Of a stretch of 7,314 bases of DNA, positions 1-6,538 are shown one piece after another (positions within the stretch are counted from its first letter, which is position 1; each line of letters begins with the position of its first letter). The translations under genes and the position numbers were made by a program. The notes beneath the pieces are model-generated. The model saw only the letters and a program-made list of their open reading frames with translations, was not told where the DNA came from and did no database searches. Source of the stretch: Alistipes sp. (lineage in GTDB: Bacteria; Bacteroidota; Bacteroidia; Bacteroidales; Rikenellaceae); contig JAFOYS010000107.1 of the NCBI GenBank assembly GCA_017391435.1, positions 1 through 7,314 on the forward strand. The letters run 5' to 3'.

Positions 1-4
1 GCAA

Positions 5-32
5 AAAAATACCACCCGAAGGTGGTATTTTT
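5..32 (-). terminator. Intrinsic terminator after pnp (works in both directions by symmetry)
   Basis: A 12-bp perfect inverted repeat (arms 5-16 and 21-32) encloses a 4-nt loop. Read on the minus strand, the loop is TTCG closed by a C-G pair, the unusually stable C(UUCG)G tetraloop. Six G/C-containing pairs sit next to the loop, the outer stem is all A/T, and a run of T follows in the direction of pnp transcription. The hairpin starts 4 nt beyond the pnp stop codon. The plus-strand side also ends in T residues, so it could stop transcription entering from the left as well. Confidence 0.92.
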
Positions 33-36
33 CTAT

Positions 37-2262
37 TTACTTGCGTGGACGGCGGTCGCGACGCTCACCCTCGCCCTTACGCTCTGGGCGGTCTGCGCGA
101 GGCTTACGCTCTGGCTCTACCCAACCCTCAGGCTTTGGAAGAAGTGCCTTGTGTGAGAGCTTGAGCTTGCCAGTCTTAGAGTCAAGACCGATGAGCTTAA
201 CCTCAATCTTGTCACCCTCCTTAAGACCGGTCTCCTCCATAGTCTCAAAGCGACGGTAGTCAATCTCTGAGATGTGGAGTAGAGCCTCCTTACCTGGAAG
301 AATCTCTACGAATGCACCGAAGGCAACGATAGACTTGATTGTACCATTATACTGCTCGCCAACCTCTGGAACAGCAACAATACCCTTAATGCGAGCCATT
401 GCTGCATCAATAGCGGCCTTATCTGGACCAAATACATCTACCACACCGTTCTTATCAGTCTCGGTGATAGTGATAGTTGTACCTGTAGTCTTCTGAATCT
501 CCTGAATTACCTTACCACCAGGACCGATAACTGCACCGATGAAGTCCTTGTCAATAAGAATCTGCTCAATGCGTGGAACAAATGGCTTGTAATCCTCGCG
601 TGGCTCAGCGATAGTCTCGCAAATCTTGTCAAGGATGTGGAGTCGACCCTGACGAGCCTGCTCAAGAGCCTTTGCAAGAACCTCATAGCTAAGACCGTCA
701 ACCTTTATATCCATCTGAGTTGCAGTGATACCATCGCGAGTACCTGTAACCTTGAAGTCCATATCGCCGAGGTGATCCTCGTCACCAAGAATATCTGAAA
801 GCACTGCCCAACGGCCAGTAGCGCTATCTGAGATAAGACCCATAGCGATACCTGATACAGGCTTCTTAATCTTAACACCAGCATCCATAAGCGCCATACA
901 GCCTGCACAAACAGTAGCCATAGATGATGAGCCGTTAGACTCAAGGATATCTGAAACTACACGAACAGTGTATGGGTTCTGCTCACCAACAGGTACCATA
1001 GGCTTAAGAGCACGCCAAGCAAGGTTTCCGTGACCAATCTCACGACGGCTAACACCACGAGATGGGCGAGCCTCACCAGTAGAGAATGGAGGGAAGTTGT
1101 AGTGGAGTGTAAACTGCTCTGAACCCTGGATAAGTACCTCGTCGTACATCTTCTCATCGAGCTTTGTACCGAGAGTTACAGTAGAGAGTGACTGAGTCTC
1201 ACCACGAGTAAAGATTGCAGAACCGTGAGCGCAAGGCAGGTAGTTAGTCTCGCACCAGATAGGACGAATCTCATCTGTGCGACGGCCATCAAGACGCTTA
1301 CCCTCGTCAAGGATCATATTACGCATAGCCATCTTCTGTACATCGTCGTGGAAGTACTTGTGGATAAGTGGAGCCTTCTCCTCAAGCTCCTCCTCAGTAT
1401 AACGAGAAGCAAACTCAGCCTCAAGAGCCTCGAAAGCCTCGCTACGCTCGTGCTTCATAGTACCGCTTGTAGCGATAGCATAAGCCTTGTCATAGAGCTC
1501 AGAGATAATTGTCTGGCGGAGCTCCTCGTCGTTAGTCTCGTGGCAGTACTCACGCTTTACATCCTTACCAAGCTCCTTTGAAAGCTCAATCTGAGCAGCA
1601 CAGTGAGTCTTGATAGCCTCGTGAGCATACTTAATAGCACCGAGCATAACCTCCTCAGAAACCTCGTTCATCTCACCCTCAACCATAAGGATGTTGTCGA
1701 TAGTACCGGCAACAATAAGGTCAAGGTCGCAGTCTGCCATCTGTGAGAATGTTGGGTTGATGCAGTACTGACCACCGATGCGAGCTACGCGCACCTCAGA
1801 GATTGGGCCTCCGAATGGGATGTCAGAGACTGCAAGAGCTGCTGATGCTGCAAGACCTGCAAGTGCATCAGCCTGAATATCTTTGTCTGCCGAGATAAGG
1901 TTTACGGTAACAAAAACCTCGGCGTGATAGTCTGCAGGGAAGAGCGGACGAAGTGCGCGGTCGATAAGACGAGCAACGAGAATCTCGTTGTCTGAAGCCT
2001 TACCCTCACGCTTCATAAAGCCACCAGGGATACGACCTGCAGCGGCAAACTTCTCCTTATACTCAACCTGCAAAGGCATAAAGTCTGTTCCCTCTTTTGC
2101 GTCCTTTGCGGCAACTACAGTAGCGAGCAGCATAGTGTCGCCCTGTCTAACAACAACTGAGCCGTCTGCCTGCTTTGCCAGCTTACCGGTCTCAATCATA
2201 ATCTCGCGTCCACCCTCCAGTGGGATGAACTTCTGTACAGCGTTGTACAACTTGTTTTCCAT
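37..2262 (-). CDS. pnp: Polyribonucleotide nucleotidyltransferase (PNPase)
   Basis: PNPase is a cytosolic trimeric 3'-to-5' exoribonuclease that uses phosphate to degrade RNA to nucleoside diphosphates; it is central to mRNA turnover. The 741-residue protein has the full family architecture: first RNase PH domain (about 15-150), linker helical domain (about 240-320), second RNase PH domain (about 325-550), KH domain with the IGPGG loop (579-583), S1 domain (about 635-705), and a Lys/Arg-rich tail (710-741). The catalytic segment [12 protein letters not shown] is intact; D496, D502 and K504 match E. coli D486, D492 and K494. I chose the ATG at 2262 (MENKLYNAV). The frame stays open to 2325, but the extra 21 residues are hydrophobic, unlike the family, and encoded within the intergenic hairpin. 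No Shine-Dalgarno is visible. It lies 90 nt behind rpsO in the same direction with no clear promoter of its own, so co-transcription is likely. Confidence 0.98.
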   Translation of the reverse strand: MENKLYNAVQKFIPLEGGREIMIETGKLAKQADGSVVVRQGDTMLLATVVAAKDAKEGTDFMPLQVEYKEKFAAAGRIPGGFMKREGKASDNEILVARLIDRALRPLFPADYHAEVFVTVNLISADKDIQADALAGLAASAALAVSDIPFGGPISEVRVARIGGQYCINPTFSQMADCDLDLIVAGTIDNILMVEGEMNEVSEEVMLGAIKYAHEAIKTHCAAQIELSKELGKDVKREYCHETNDEELRQTIISELYDKAYAIATSGTMKHERSEAFEALEAEFASRYTEEELEEKAPLIHKYFHDDVQKMAMRNMILDEGKRLDGRRTDEIRPIWCETNYLPCAHGSAIFTRGETQSLSTVTLGTKLDEKMYDEVLIQGSEQFTLHYNFPPFSTGEARPSRGVSRREIGHGNLAWRALKPMVPVGEQNPYTVRVVSDILESNGSSSMATVCAGCMALMDAGVKIKKPVSGIAMGLISDSATGRWAVLSDILGDEDHLGDMDFKVTGTRDGITATQMDIKVDGLSYEVLAKALEQARQGRLHILDKICETIAEPREDYKPFVPRIEQILIDKDFIGAVIGPGGKVIQEIQKTTGTTITITETDKNGVVDVFGPDKAAIDAAMARIKGIVAVPEVGEQYNGTIKSIVAFGAFVEILPGKEALLHISEIDYRRFETMEETGLKEGDKIEVKLIGLDSKTGKLKLSHKALLPKPEGWVEPERKPRADRPERKGEGERRDRRPRK

Positions 2263-2307
2263 AATTCGTCTAATATATAATCGTCCAAAAAAATAATTGC
2301 TAAACAA

Positions 2308-2344
2308 AGAAAATGAAGGCAACACAGGGCTGCCTCCATTTTCT
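2308..2344 (-). promoter_or_regulatory. Hairpin between rpsO and pnp (attenuator or RNase processing site)
   Basis: Arms 2308-2315 and 2337-2344 are exact reverse complements (8 bp). After one A/C mismatch the stem continues with 2317-2321 against 2331-2335 (5 bp), leaving a 9-nt loop. On the minus strand it starts 8 nt after the rpsO stop, and the exit side is T-rich (TTTTCTTTGTTT) without a clean T-run. It may be a leaky terminator that lowers pnp relative to rpsO, or a double-stranded site for RNase III. E. coli has both a terminator and an RNase III site between these genes; the function here is inferred. Confidence 0.55.
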
Positions 2345-2352
2345 TCCTCGTA

Positions 2353-2625
2353 CTACTTACGAAGGTTGAGGGTCTTAATGATAGCGCGGTAACGCTCGAT
2401 ATCAACCTCCTTCAAGTACTCGAGCAGCTGACGACGCTTACCTACCAAGCGAAGAAGTGCTCGCTGGGTACCAAAGTCGTGACGGTTGCTCTTAAGGTGC
2501 TCTGTAAGGTGGCTGATACGGTACGAAAACAGTGCAATCTGGCTCTCTGGTGAACCAGTGTCCTTGTTAGACTTGCCGTACTGACCGAAAATCTCCTCCT
2601 TTTTCTCTGCTGTTAAATAAGCCAT
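2353..2625 (-). CDS. rpsO: 30S ribosomal protein S15
   Basis: S15 is a primary binder of the 16S rRNA central domain and helps form bridges to the 50S subunit. The 90-residue product matches the usual length (about 89) and has the family hallmarks in order: the early TGSPE segment (23-27), the HL..H helix (residues 39-43), the HDFGTQRALL segment (49-58), and the basic RKRR-type stretch GKRRQLLEYLK (62-72), which contacts rRNA. The ATG at 2625 gives the canonical MAYLTAEKK start. There is no Shine-Dalgarno; the bases before the start are T/A-rich, as is common in Bacteroidota ribosomal protein genes. It is the first gene of the minus-strand rpsO-pnp unit and is preceded by its own promoter and a structured leader. 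Confidence 0.98.
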   Translation of the reverse strand: MAYLTAEKKEEIFGQYGKSNKDTGSPESQIALFSYRISHLTEHLKSNRHDFGTQRALLRLVGKRRQLLEYLKEVDIERYRAIIKTLNLRK

Positions 2626-2673
2626 AATGAAAAAATGTTTAGAAGTTTGTTAAAAAATTATTTGTACTTCATC

Positions 2674-2697
2674 CGCATCCCCCTTACTGGGATAGCG
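2674..2697 (-). promoter_or_regulatory. Stem-loop in the rpsO leader
   Basis: On the minus strand, CGC + bulged T + ATCCC pairs with GGGAT + GCG around a 7-nt AGTAAGG loop. It lies about 50 nt upstream of the rpsO start and within the predicted 5' UTR. S15 represses its own translation by binding leader structures in several bacteria, and the structures differ between phyla. Whether this hairpin is such a site is an inference; the pairing itself is directly visible. Confidence 0.5.
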
Positions 2698-2708
2698 TTA
2701 AAGCGGTG

Positions 2709-2743
2709 CAAAGATAGAGATAATTTCTTGATTTAGAAACAAA
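2709..2743 (-). promoter_or_regulatory. Bacteroidota-type promoter of rpsO(-pnp)
   Basis: On the minus strand, TATCTTTG at 2716-2709 is an exact match to the Bacteroidota -7 box TAnnTTTG. A TTTG (2743-2740) lies 23 nt upstream, a little longer than the usual 19-21 nt spacing, so the -33 element is the weak part. The predicted transcription start is near 2701-2705, giving a leader of roughly 76-80 nt before rpsO. Confidence 0.75.
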
Positions 2744-2806
2744 AACAACAAAATTTACACCTCATTTTTTAATATTGGTATCAAATCTTGGCTACAGAGT
2801 AATCTA

Positions 2807-2838
2807 TTTGCGATTTTGAGCAAAAATTTATAACTTTG
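2807..2838 (+). promoter_or_regulatory. Bacteroidota-type promoter of apbE
   Basis: TTTG (2807-2810), a 20-nt spacer, then TAACTTTG (2831-2838): a full match to the Bacteroidota -33/-7 promoter. Transcription should begin around 2842-2846, about 15 nt before the apbE ATG. It is divergent from the rpsO promoter; the two -7 boxes are about 115 bp apart in a very A/T-rich stretch. Confidence 0.85.
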
Positions 2839-2859
2839 CCTGTTGGAAAGGTGTAAAGA

Positions 2860-3858
2860 ATGAGAAGGTTTATAAGTGCGACATTTGCAACATTATTGGT
2901 AGTGCTCTCTACTGTCTGCTGTACCCCTACGAAGAGGTATGTTACAGTAGAAGGTTATATGCTTGGTACAACATTTAGAATTGTAGCAAATACGGATAGG
3001 TCTCAGGGTGAGATTTATGCAGAGGCTATGGTGATCGATAGCCTTGCAAAGTCCTCAATGTCAATATTTAACTCTAACTCGCTCATTAGTAAGATTAATG
3101 CTGGACTGTGTGATACAATTGATATCCATCTGACAAGAAATATTGCTGTTGCAGCACGGATGTATCGTCTTAGTGACGGGTACTATGATATAACCGTAAA
3201 ACCGCTTACTGATGCGTATGGTTTTGCTGCCAAGCAGAAAACAGAACATCCAAATGTAGACTCGCTGCTGCAATTTGTGGGCTTTGAGAAGTTCCGTATT
3301 GTGGATAATCGTATTGTTAAGGATGATAGACGACTGCAGCTTGACCTAAACTCACTTGCTAAGGGGTATACTGTTGACCTTTTGGCCGATAGGTTAGAGG
3401 CAATGGGTTGTAGTGACTATATTGTTGAGGTTGGTGGTGAGATTCGCACATCTGGTCTCAGTCCACGAGGGGGTCTGTGGCGTGTAGGCGTTGATAATCC
3501 GTTTGAGGGGAATCAGAGTCCTGGTGAGCATCAGATATCTGTTGTTAAGATGGACAGAAGGGCTCTTGCTACTTCGGGTAACTACAGGCGCTACTATACT
3601 GACAGTGAGGGAAATAAGGTGGTTCATACGATAAACCCTAAGAGTGGTAAGGGTGTTGTTTCAACCCTTCTCTCGGCAACAGTTCTGGCGACTCGTTGTG
3701 TGGAGGCTGACGCTATGGCGACAATGTTTATGGCTATGGGAACAGAGAGGGCTATTGAACTTGCAAAGAGCCTTGAGGGCAGAGGTGTTGAGGTCTATTT
3801 TATAATCGCGGAGGGGAAGGGGTATACTATCTTCTCTACGCTGACAAATCAGGAGTGA
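2860..3858 (+). CDS. apbE: ApbE-family FAD:protein FMN transferase, lipoprotein
   Basis: This enzyme transfers FMN from FAD to a Thr/Ser of target proteins, typically NqrB/NqrC or RnfG/RnfD subunits of ion-pumping respiratory complexes, on the outer face of the inner membrane. The 332-residue protein starts with a lipoprotein-type signal (RR, hydrophobic 8-19, then C20-C21; the lipobox is slightly atypical because two cysteines are adjacent and V precedes the first). The ApbE motifs are all present: MLGTTF (34-39), YDITVKPL (109-116), LNSLAKGYTVD (163-173), VEVGGEIR (189-196), ATSGNYRR (237-244), HTINPKSG (256-263), and the metal-binding EADAMATMFMAMG (282-294). The ATG at 2860 fits the signal peptide and the promoter 21 nt upstream; a weak GGAAAGG precedes it. 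No Nqr, Rnf or other flavinylated target is encoded in the window, so its substrate is probably encoded elsewhere. Confidence 0.95.
   Translation: MRRFISATFATLLVVLSTVCCTPTKRYVTVEGYMLGTTFRIVANTDRSQGEIYAEAMVIDSLAKSSMSIFNSNSLISKINAGLCDTIDIHLTRNIAVAARMYRLSDGYYDITVKPLTDAYGFAAKQKTEHPNVDSLLQFVGFEKFRIVDNRIVKDDRRLQLDLNSLAKGYTVDLLADRLEAMGCSDYIVEVGGEIRTSGLSPRGGLWRVGVDNPFEGNQSPGEHQISVVKMDRRALATSGNYRRYYTDSEGNKVVHTINPKSGKGVVSTLLSATVLATRCVEADAMATMFMAMGTERAIELAKSLEGRGVEVYFIIAEGKGYTIFSTLTNQE
3851..3855 (+). promoter_or_regulatory. Shine-Dalgarno AGGAG of the lipid kinase gene, inside the end of apbE
   Basis: AGGAG lies 5 nt before the ATG at 3861 and contains the last sense codon of apbE. This is the clearest ribosome-binding site in the window and decides the start: the in-frame GTG at 3855 overlaps the AGGAG itself and is less likely. 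The arrangement suggests translational coupling to apbE. Confidence 0.75.
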
Positions 3859-3860
3859 TT

Positions 3861-4733
3861 ATGGGAAAGAGGTTGTTGTTGCTCTATAATGTAAAGGCTG
3901 GTGGCGGAAAGATTCGTCGCAAGATTGATGCTGTTGAGCAGATTTTTGCAGAGGCGGGCTATCAGATTTACTCAAAGATGTTGCGCTTTGGGGTAAACCC
4001 TTTTGAGGACCAGACAGGGGAGATAGATCTTGTAGTTATCTGTGGCGGAGATGGCACGGTGAACTATGTTGTCAATGCAATGCGAACTAAGGGCCTTGAC
4101 TATCCTCTTGGTATAATTCCTGCCGGCACGGCAAACGACTTTGCTGGTGCTATTGGCATTAGCTCGCGACCACTCACTGCTGCAAGGCAGATTGCTCTGG
4201 GCGTTGAGCAGAGGGTAGACTGCGGAAAGGTAAACGATATGTACTTTGTAAATATCTTTAGCTTCGGAATGTTTACTACCACATCGCAGCATACGCCAGA
4301 CAAGATTAAGAAGCGCTTAGGCAAGGCTGCCTACCTTATTGAGGGCTCTAAGGAGCTGCACAACAGAGAGTACATTCCGCTGCATATTGTCTACGATGAC
4401 GGTCAGGTGGATGTTGATAGTATGATGACCCTTGTCTTTAATGGCGAGACGGCAGGAAAGTTCCCTATTGCACGCACAGCATCTATTCGTGACGGATTGC
4501 TCGATTTGATGATTATGCGTAAGTGTAGTACGCTTCAGGGTGCTTGGGCGGCATTGAAGCTGCTTGTTGCGGGTAAGGAGAATAAGAATATCATTCATCT
4601 TCGCTCGTCAAAACTCTCTATAACCTCGCCACTATCACCCCTTACAGATATGGATGGACAACCGAGTGCGGAGTTCCCGCTTGAGATAGAGTGTCTTGCG
4701 GGCAATCTGAGAATTATAGTGCCTAAAAAATAA
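3861..4733 (+). CDS. Diacylglycerol-kinase-family lipid kinase (DgkB/YegS-like)
   Basis: A soluble or membrane-peripheral kinase that phosphorylates diacylglycerol or a related lipid with ATP, for recycling lipid into phospholipid synthesis or making lipid phosphates. The 290-residue length fits the YegS/DgkB/BmrU family. Visible motifs are the N-terminal strand with YNVKAGGGK (9-17, a variant of NPxSGxxK in which V replaces P), ICGGDGTVN (60-68, nucleotide-binding GGDGT), IPAGTANDFA (86-95), and the C-terminal DMDGQ (263-267), where the family usually has DGE. The two-domain layout (ATP-binding about 1-125, beta-sandwich about 126-290) matches the fold. The gene begins 2 nt after the apbE stop. 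The exact lipid substrate (diacylglycerol, sphingoid base or other) cannot be told from sequence. Bacteroidota make sphingolipids, so a sphingosine-kinase-like role is an alternative. Confidence 0.9.
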   Translation: MGKRLLLLYNVKAGGGKIRRKIDAVEQIFAEAGYQIYSKMLRFGVNPFEDQTGEIDLVVICGGDGTVNYVVNAMRTKGLDYPLGIIPAGTANDFAGAIGISSRPLTAARQIALGVEQRVDCGKVNDMYFVNIFSFGMFTTTSQHTPDKIKKRLGKAAYLIEGSKELHNREYIPLHIVYDDGQVDVDSMMTLVFNGETAGKFPIARTASIRDGLLDLMIMRKCSTLQGAWAALKLLVAGKENKNIIHLRSSKLSITSPLSPLTDMDGQPSAEFPLEIECLAGNLRIIVPKK

Positions 4734-4764
4734 TCGACAAATAGGTTAAAAAAATAGCTTCATC

Positions 4765-4796
4765 TTTTATCTTTTCACCATTATTTGCTATCTTTG
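4765..4796 (+). promoter_or_regulatory. Bacteroidota-type promoter of the glycosyltransferase operon
   Basis: TATCTTTG (4789-4796) is an exact -7 box; it shares ten bases (TATCTTTGCA) with the rpsO promoter. A TTTT (4765-4768) lies 20 nt upstream where TTTG is expected. Only 6 nt separate the box from the ATG at 4803. The 69-nt gap after the lipid kinase gene has no visible terminator, so some readthrough from apbE is possible. Confidence 0.75.
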
Positions 4797-4802
4797 CAAC
4801 CT

Positions 4803-5954
4803 ATGAGTTTAGTTAGAGATATTATAGTTGATGGGTACGGCATCGCGGCAGTGGTGCTGATTTTGATTGTTGTGGCACTTTTTATAGAACAGATAGTCTC
4901 TCTGTGCCGCTCGATGATAGTTGCAAAGTTTAAGCAGACTGCGCGCAAGCAGTTTCTACAGGCGCAGCCCCCTATATCTATTGTTGTTCCACTCTTTGGT
5001 GAGGATGAGGAGTATCTTAAGGGAGATTTCCGCACACTGCTCTCGCAGAGTAATCAGCAGTATGAGGTTGTGGCAGTGTATGTAGGCAAGGAGGATGCCT
5101 ACTATGCTACGCTCAAGCATATGCGTAAGTTCTTTAAGCATCTGAATACTATACAGATAGACTACACCCCACAGTATCCAATAACAATGCGTCTTGCGCT
5201 TAATATCGGCATTAAGTCTGCTACATATGAGCACATTGTTGTTACCACACCTGAGACAAGTCTTACGACTCGCGACTGGGCTACCTATATGGCTCGTGGT
5301 TTTATGTATGGCGACATTGTCTTGGGCTATTGCAACTGGGAGAAGGGGCCAGGAGTTATGAACCTCTTCTACCGTAAGTACCGCTTTAGCGAGGTGAGCC
5401 GCTATCTTGCTGAGGCTATTCGCGGTCGACTCTACGGTGCATCGCGCAACTGTATGGGATTTACAAAGAGCCTCTACTTTGGCGTCAGAGGTTTTAACCA
5501 TCTTGACCTTACTGCTGGCGAGGACGATCTGTTTATACAGAGTATCGCTACTGAGGATAATGTGTCGGTGCTGCTGACACCAAATGCACACTGTGCGGAA
5601 AAAGCTCCGCACTCATTTAGCAGTTGGCTTACAGAGGTATATCGTCAGGGTCAGACAAGGCGATACTACACTCAGAGTGCGCGAAATGTTGAGGGTTGTG
5701 CGCTGCTTATGAGACTGAGTTTCTTTGTGGCAACGATAGGTGCAATAGTGTTGCTCCCGTTAGAGTTTAAGCTGCTCTCGGCATTGCTGCTACTTGTGCG
5801 CTACATAGTTATGGGCGTGGCAAATAGTAAGATTGCTACCCGTGTTGGTGAGAAGGGTATAGCCGCGTGGGACCCGATTTTTGACTTTTTTGAGCCGTGG
5901 GTGCGATTTGTTATCAGAGCAACGCAGCGCGAGCGAATAAGTGTATGGAGATAA
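4803..5954 (+). CDS. Membrane-anchored family 2 glycosyltransferase
   Basis: A 383-residue GT2-type enzyme expected to move a sugar from a nucleotide-sugar to an envelope glycan or lipid on the cytoplasmic face of the inner membrane; donor and acceptor are unknown. It has one N-terminal membrane helix (about 12-30), a GT-A domain opening with PISIVVPLFGEDEEYL (57-72), GEDD (239-242) as the acceptor-side acidic motif, and RQGQTRRYY (281-289), matching the (Q/R)xxRW-like segment. Two C-terminal membrane helices follow (about 303-320 and 322-340), then a basic tail. Where such enzymes carry the metal-binding DxD (typically DADC), this one reads TTPETSL (148-154), with no aspartate. The ATG at 4803 is chosen: an in-frame TTG at 4785 lies upstream of the -7 box and would be outside the transcript. 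It is first in a packed operon; its last 10 nt overlap the sigma gene. Confidence 0.88.
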   Translation: MSLVRDIIVDGYGIAAVVLILIVVALFIEQIVSLCRSMIVAKFKQTARKQFLQAQPPISIVVPLFGEDEEYLKGDFRTLLSQSNQQYEVVAVYVGKEDAYYATLKHMRKFFKHLNTIQIDYTPQYPITMRLALNIGIKSATYEHIVVTTPETSLTTRDWATYMARGFMYGDIVLGYCNWEKGPGVMNLFYRKYRFSEVSRYLAEAIRGRLYGASRNCMGFTKSLYFGVRGFNHLDLTAGEDDLFIQSIATEDNVSVLLTPNAHCAEKAPHSFSSWLTEVYRQGQTRRYYTQSARNVEGCALLMRLSFFVATIGAIVLLPLEFKLLSALLLLVRYIVMGVANSKIATRVGEKGIAAWDPIFDFFEPWVRFVIRATQRERISVWR

Positions 5955-6535
5955 GAGATTATAGGGCGTTAGATGACCGCGCATTGGTAAGACTTGTGGT
6001 TGAAGGCGACAGTAGAGCCTTTGAGCCACTCTTTATGCGCCATAAGGACGCTATCTACGCTATGCTTGTCAAGCGCGCTACAAATAGTGACGATGTTGAC
6101 GATCTGCTTCAGGAGGCCTTTATGAAGGCTTTTGTCAATATCAATCGTTATAATGCTGATTACGACTTTGGTGCTTGGATATGCACTATTGCAAAGAATA
6201 CCTTTGTAGATTTTAACCGTTCACGCCGTAATAAGGCGCTAAATCCAGAGAACAATCTGCCCCTTGAGAGCCGTTGTACAACAAATGCTCAGGCGGCAAG
6301 TCCGACCCCCGAGGAGAGTATTATCAACGCACAGCAACGCGCTCAGATTGAGCGATATATAGCCACACTGCCAGAGGATTATCGTGAACTTTTTGTGCTC
6401 CGATTTATTGAGGAGTATACATACGAGGAGATTGCCGAAGCACTACAGATGAAGCTCGGAACAGTTAAGACCAGAATCTTCCGTGTTCGTGCAATGATGT
6501 GCAAAAAGATTACCGATGGCGAAAAAATAGAGTAG
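5945..6535 (+). CDS. ECF-type RNA polymerase sigma factor (sigma-70 family)
   Basis: Directs RNA polymerase to a set of promoters. The 196-residue protein has sigma region 2 (about 25-93; core-binding DDLLQEAFMKAF at 52-63, then the aromatic FGAWICTIAKNTFVDF at 75-90 that melts and reads the -10) and region 4 (about 133-185; LPEDYRELFVLRF, then the helix-turn-helix YTYEEIAEALQMKLGTVKTRIF at about 158-179). Regions 1 and 3 are absent, as in ECF sigmas; an Ala/Thr/Pro-containing linker (about 100-125) joins the domains. The ATG at 5945 gives a standard N-terminus; the frame stays open to a GTG at 5897, but that would lie deep in the glycosyltransferase gene. It overlaps that gene by 10 nt and precedes rsmG by 3 nt. 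No anti-sigma factor is encoded next to it, so its activity may be set by transcription or by an unlinked partner. Confidence 0.93.
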   Translation: MEIRDYRALDDRALVRLVVEGDSRAFEPLFMRHKDAIYAMLVKRATNSDDVDDLLQEAFMKAFVNINRYNADYDFGAWICTIAKNTFVDFNRSRRNKALNPENNLPLESRCTTNAQAASPTPEESIINAQQRAQIERYIATLPEDYRELFVLRFIEEYTYEEIAEALQMKLGTVKTRIFRVRAMMCKKITDGEKIE

Positions 6536-6538
6536 ACT

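Noticed and set aside
1225..1581. Plus-strand open frame (118 codons) opposite pnp
   Set aside because: It lies fully inside strongly conserved PNPase coding sequence, and its translation is low-complexity Leu/Ser-rich, typical of an antisense shadow.
2263..2300. Possible separate promoter for pnp
   Set aside because: The minus strand here is A/T-rich (TATATTAG, TTTTTTTG), but no TAnnTTTG box with a TTTG at 19-21 nt can be assembled.
2263..2325. Upstream extension of the pnp frame by 21 residues
   Set aside because: The extra residues are hydrophobic and not family-like, and they are encoded within the intergenic hairpin. The ATG at 2262 gives the expected N-terminus.
3855..3860. GTG start for the lipid kinase, overlapping the apbE stop
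   Set aside because: It would overlap the AGGAG site that is ideally placed for the ATG at 3861. It adds only two residues.
4734..4802. Terminator after the lipid kinase gene
   Set aside because: There are A- and T-runs but no inverted repeat to form a stem.
4956..5612. Long minus-strand open frame (218 codons) opposite the glycosyltransferase gene
   Set aside because: The plus-strand frame carries clear family motifs. The antisense product has no recognisable domain and no promoter, and looks like a shadow of codon bias.
5593..5612. Perfect 7-bp inverted repeat (GTGCGGA/TCCGCAC, 6-nt loop) inside the glycosyltransferase gene
   Set aside because: No T-run follows and it lies in mid-gene coding sequence. 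A single short repeat of this size is expected by chance in several kb.
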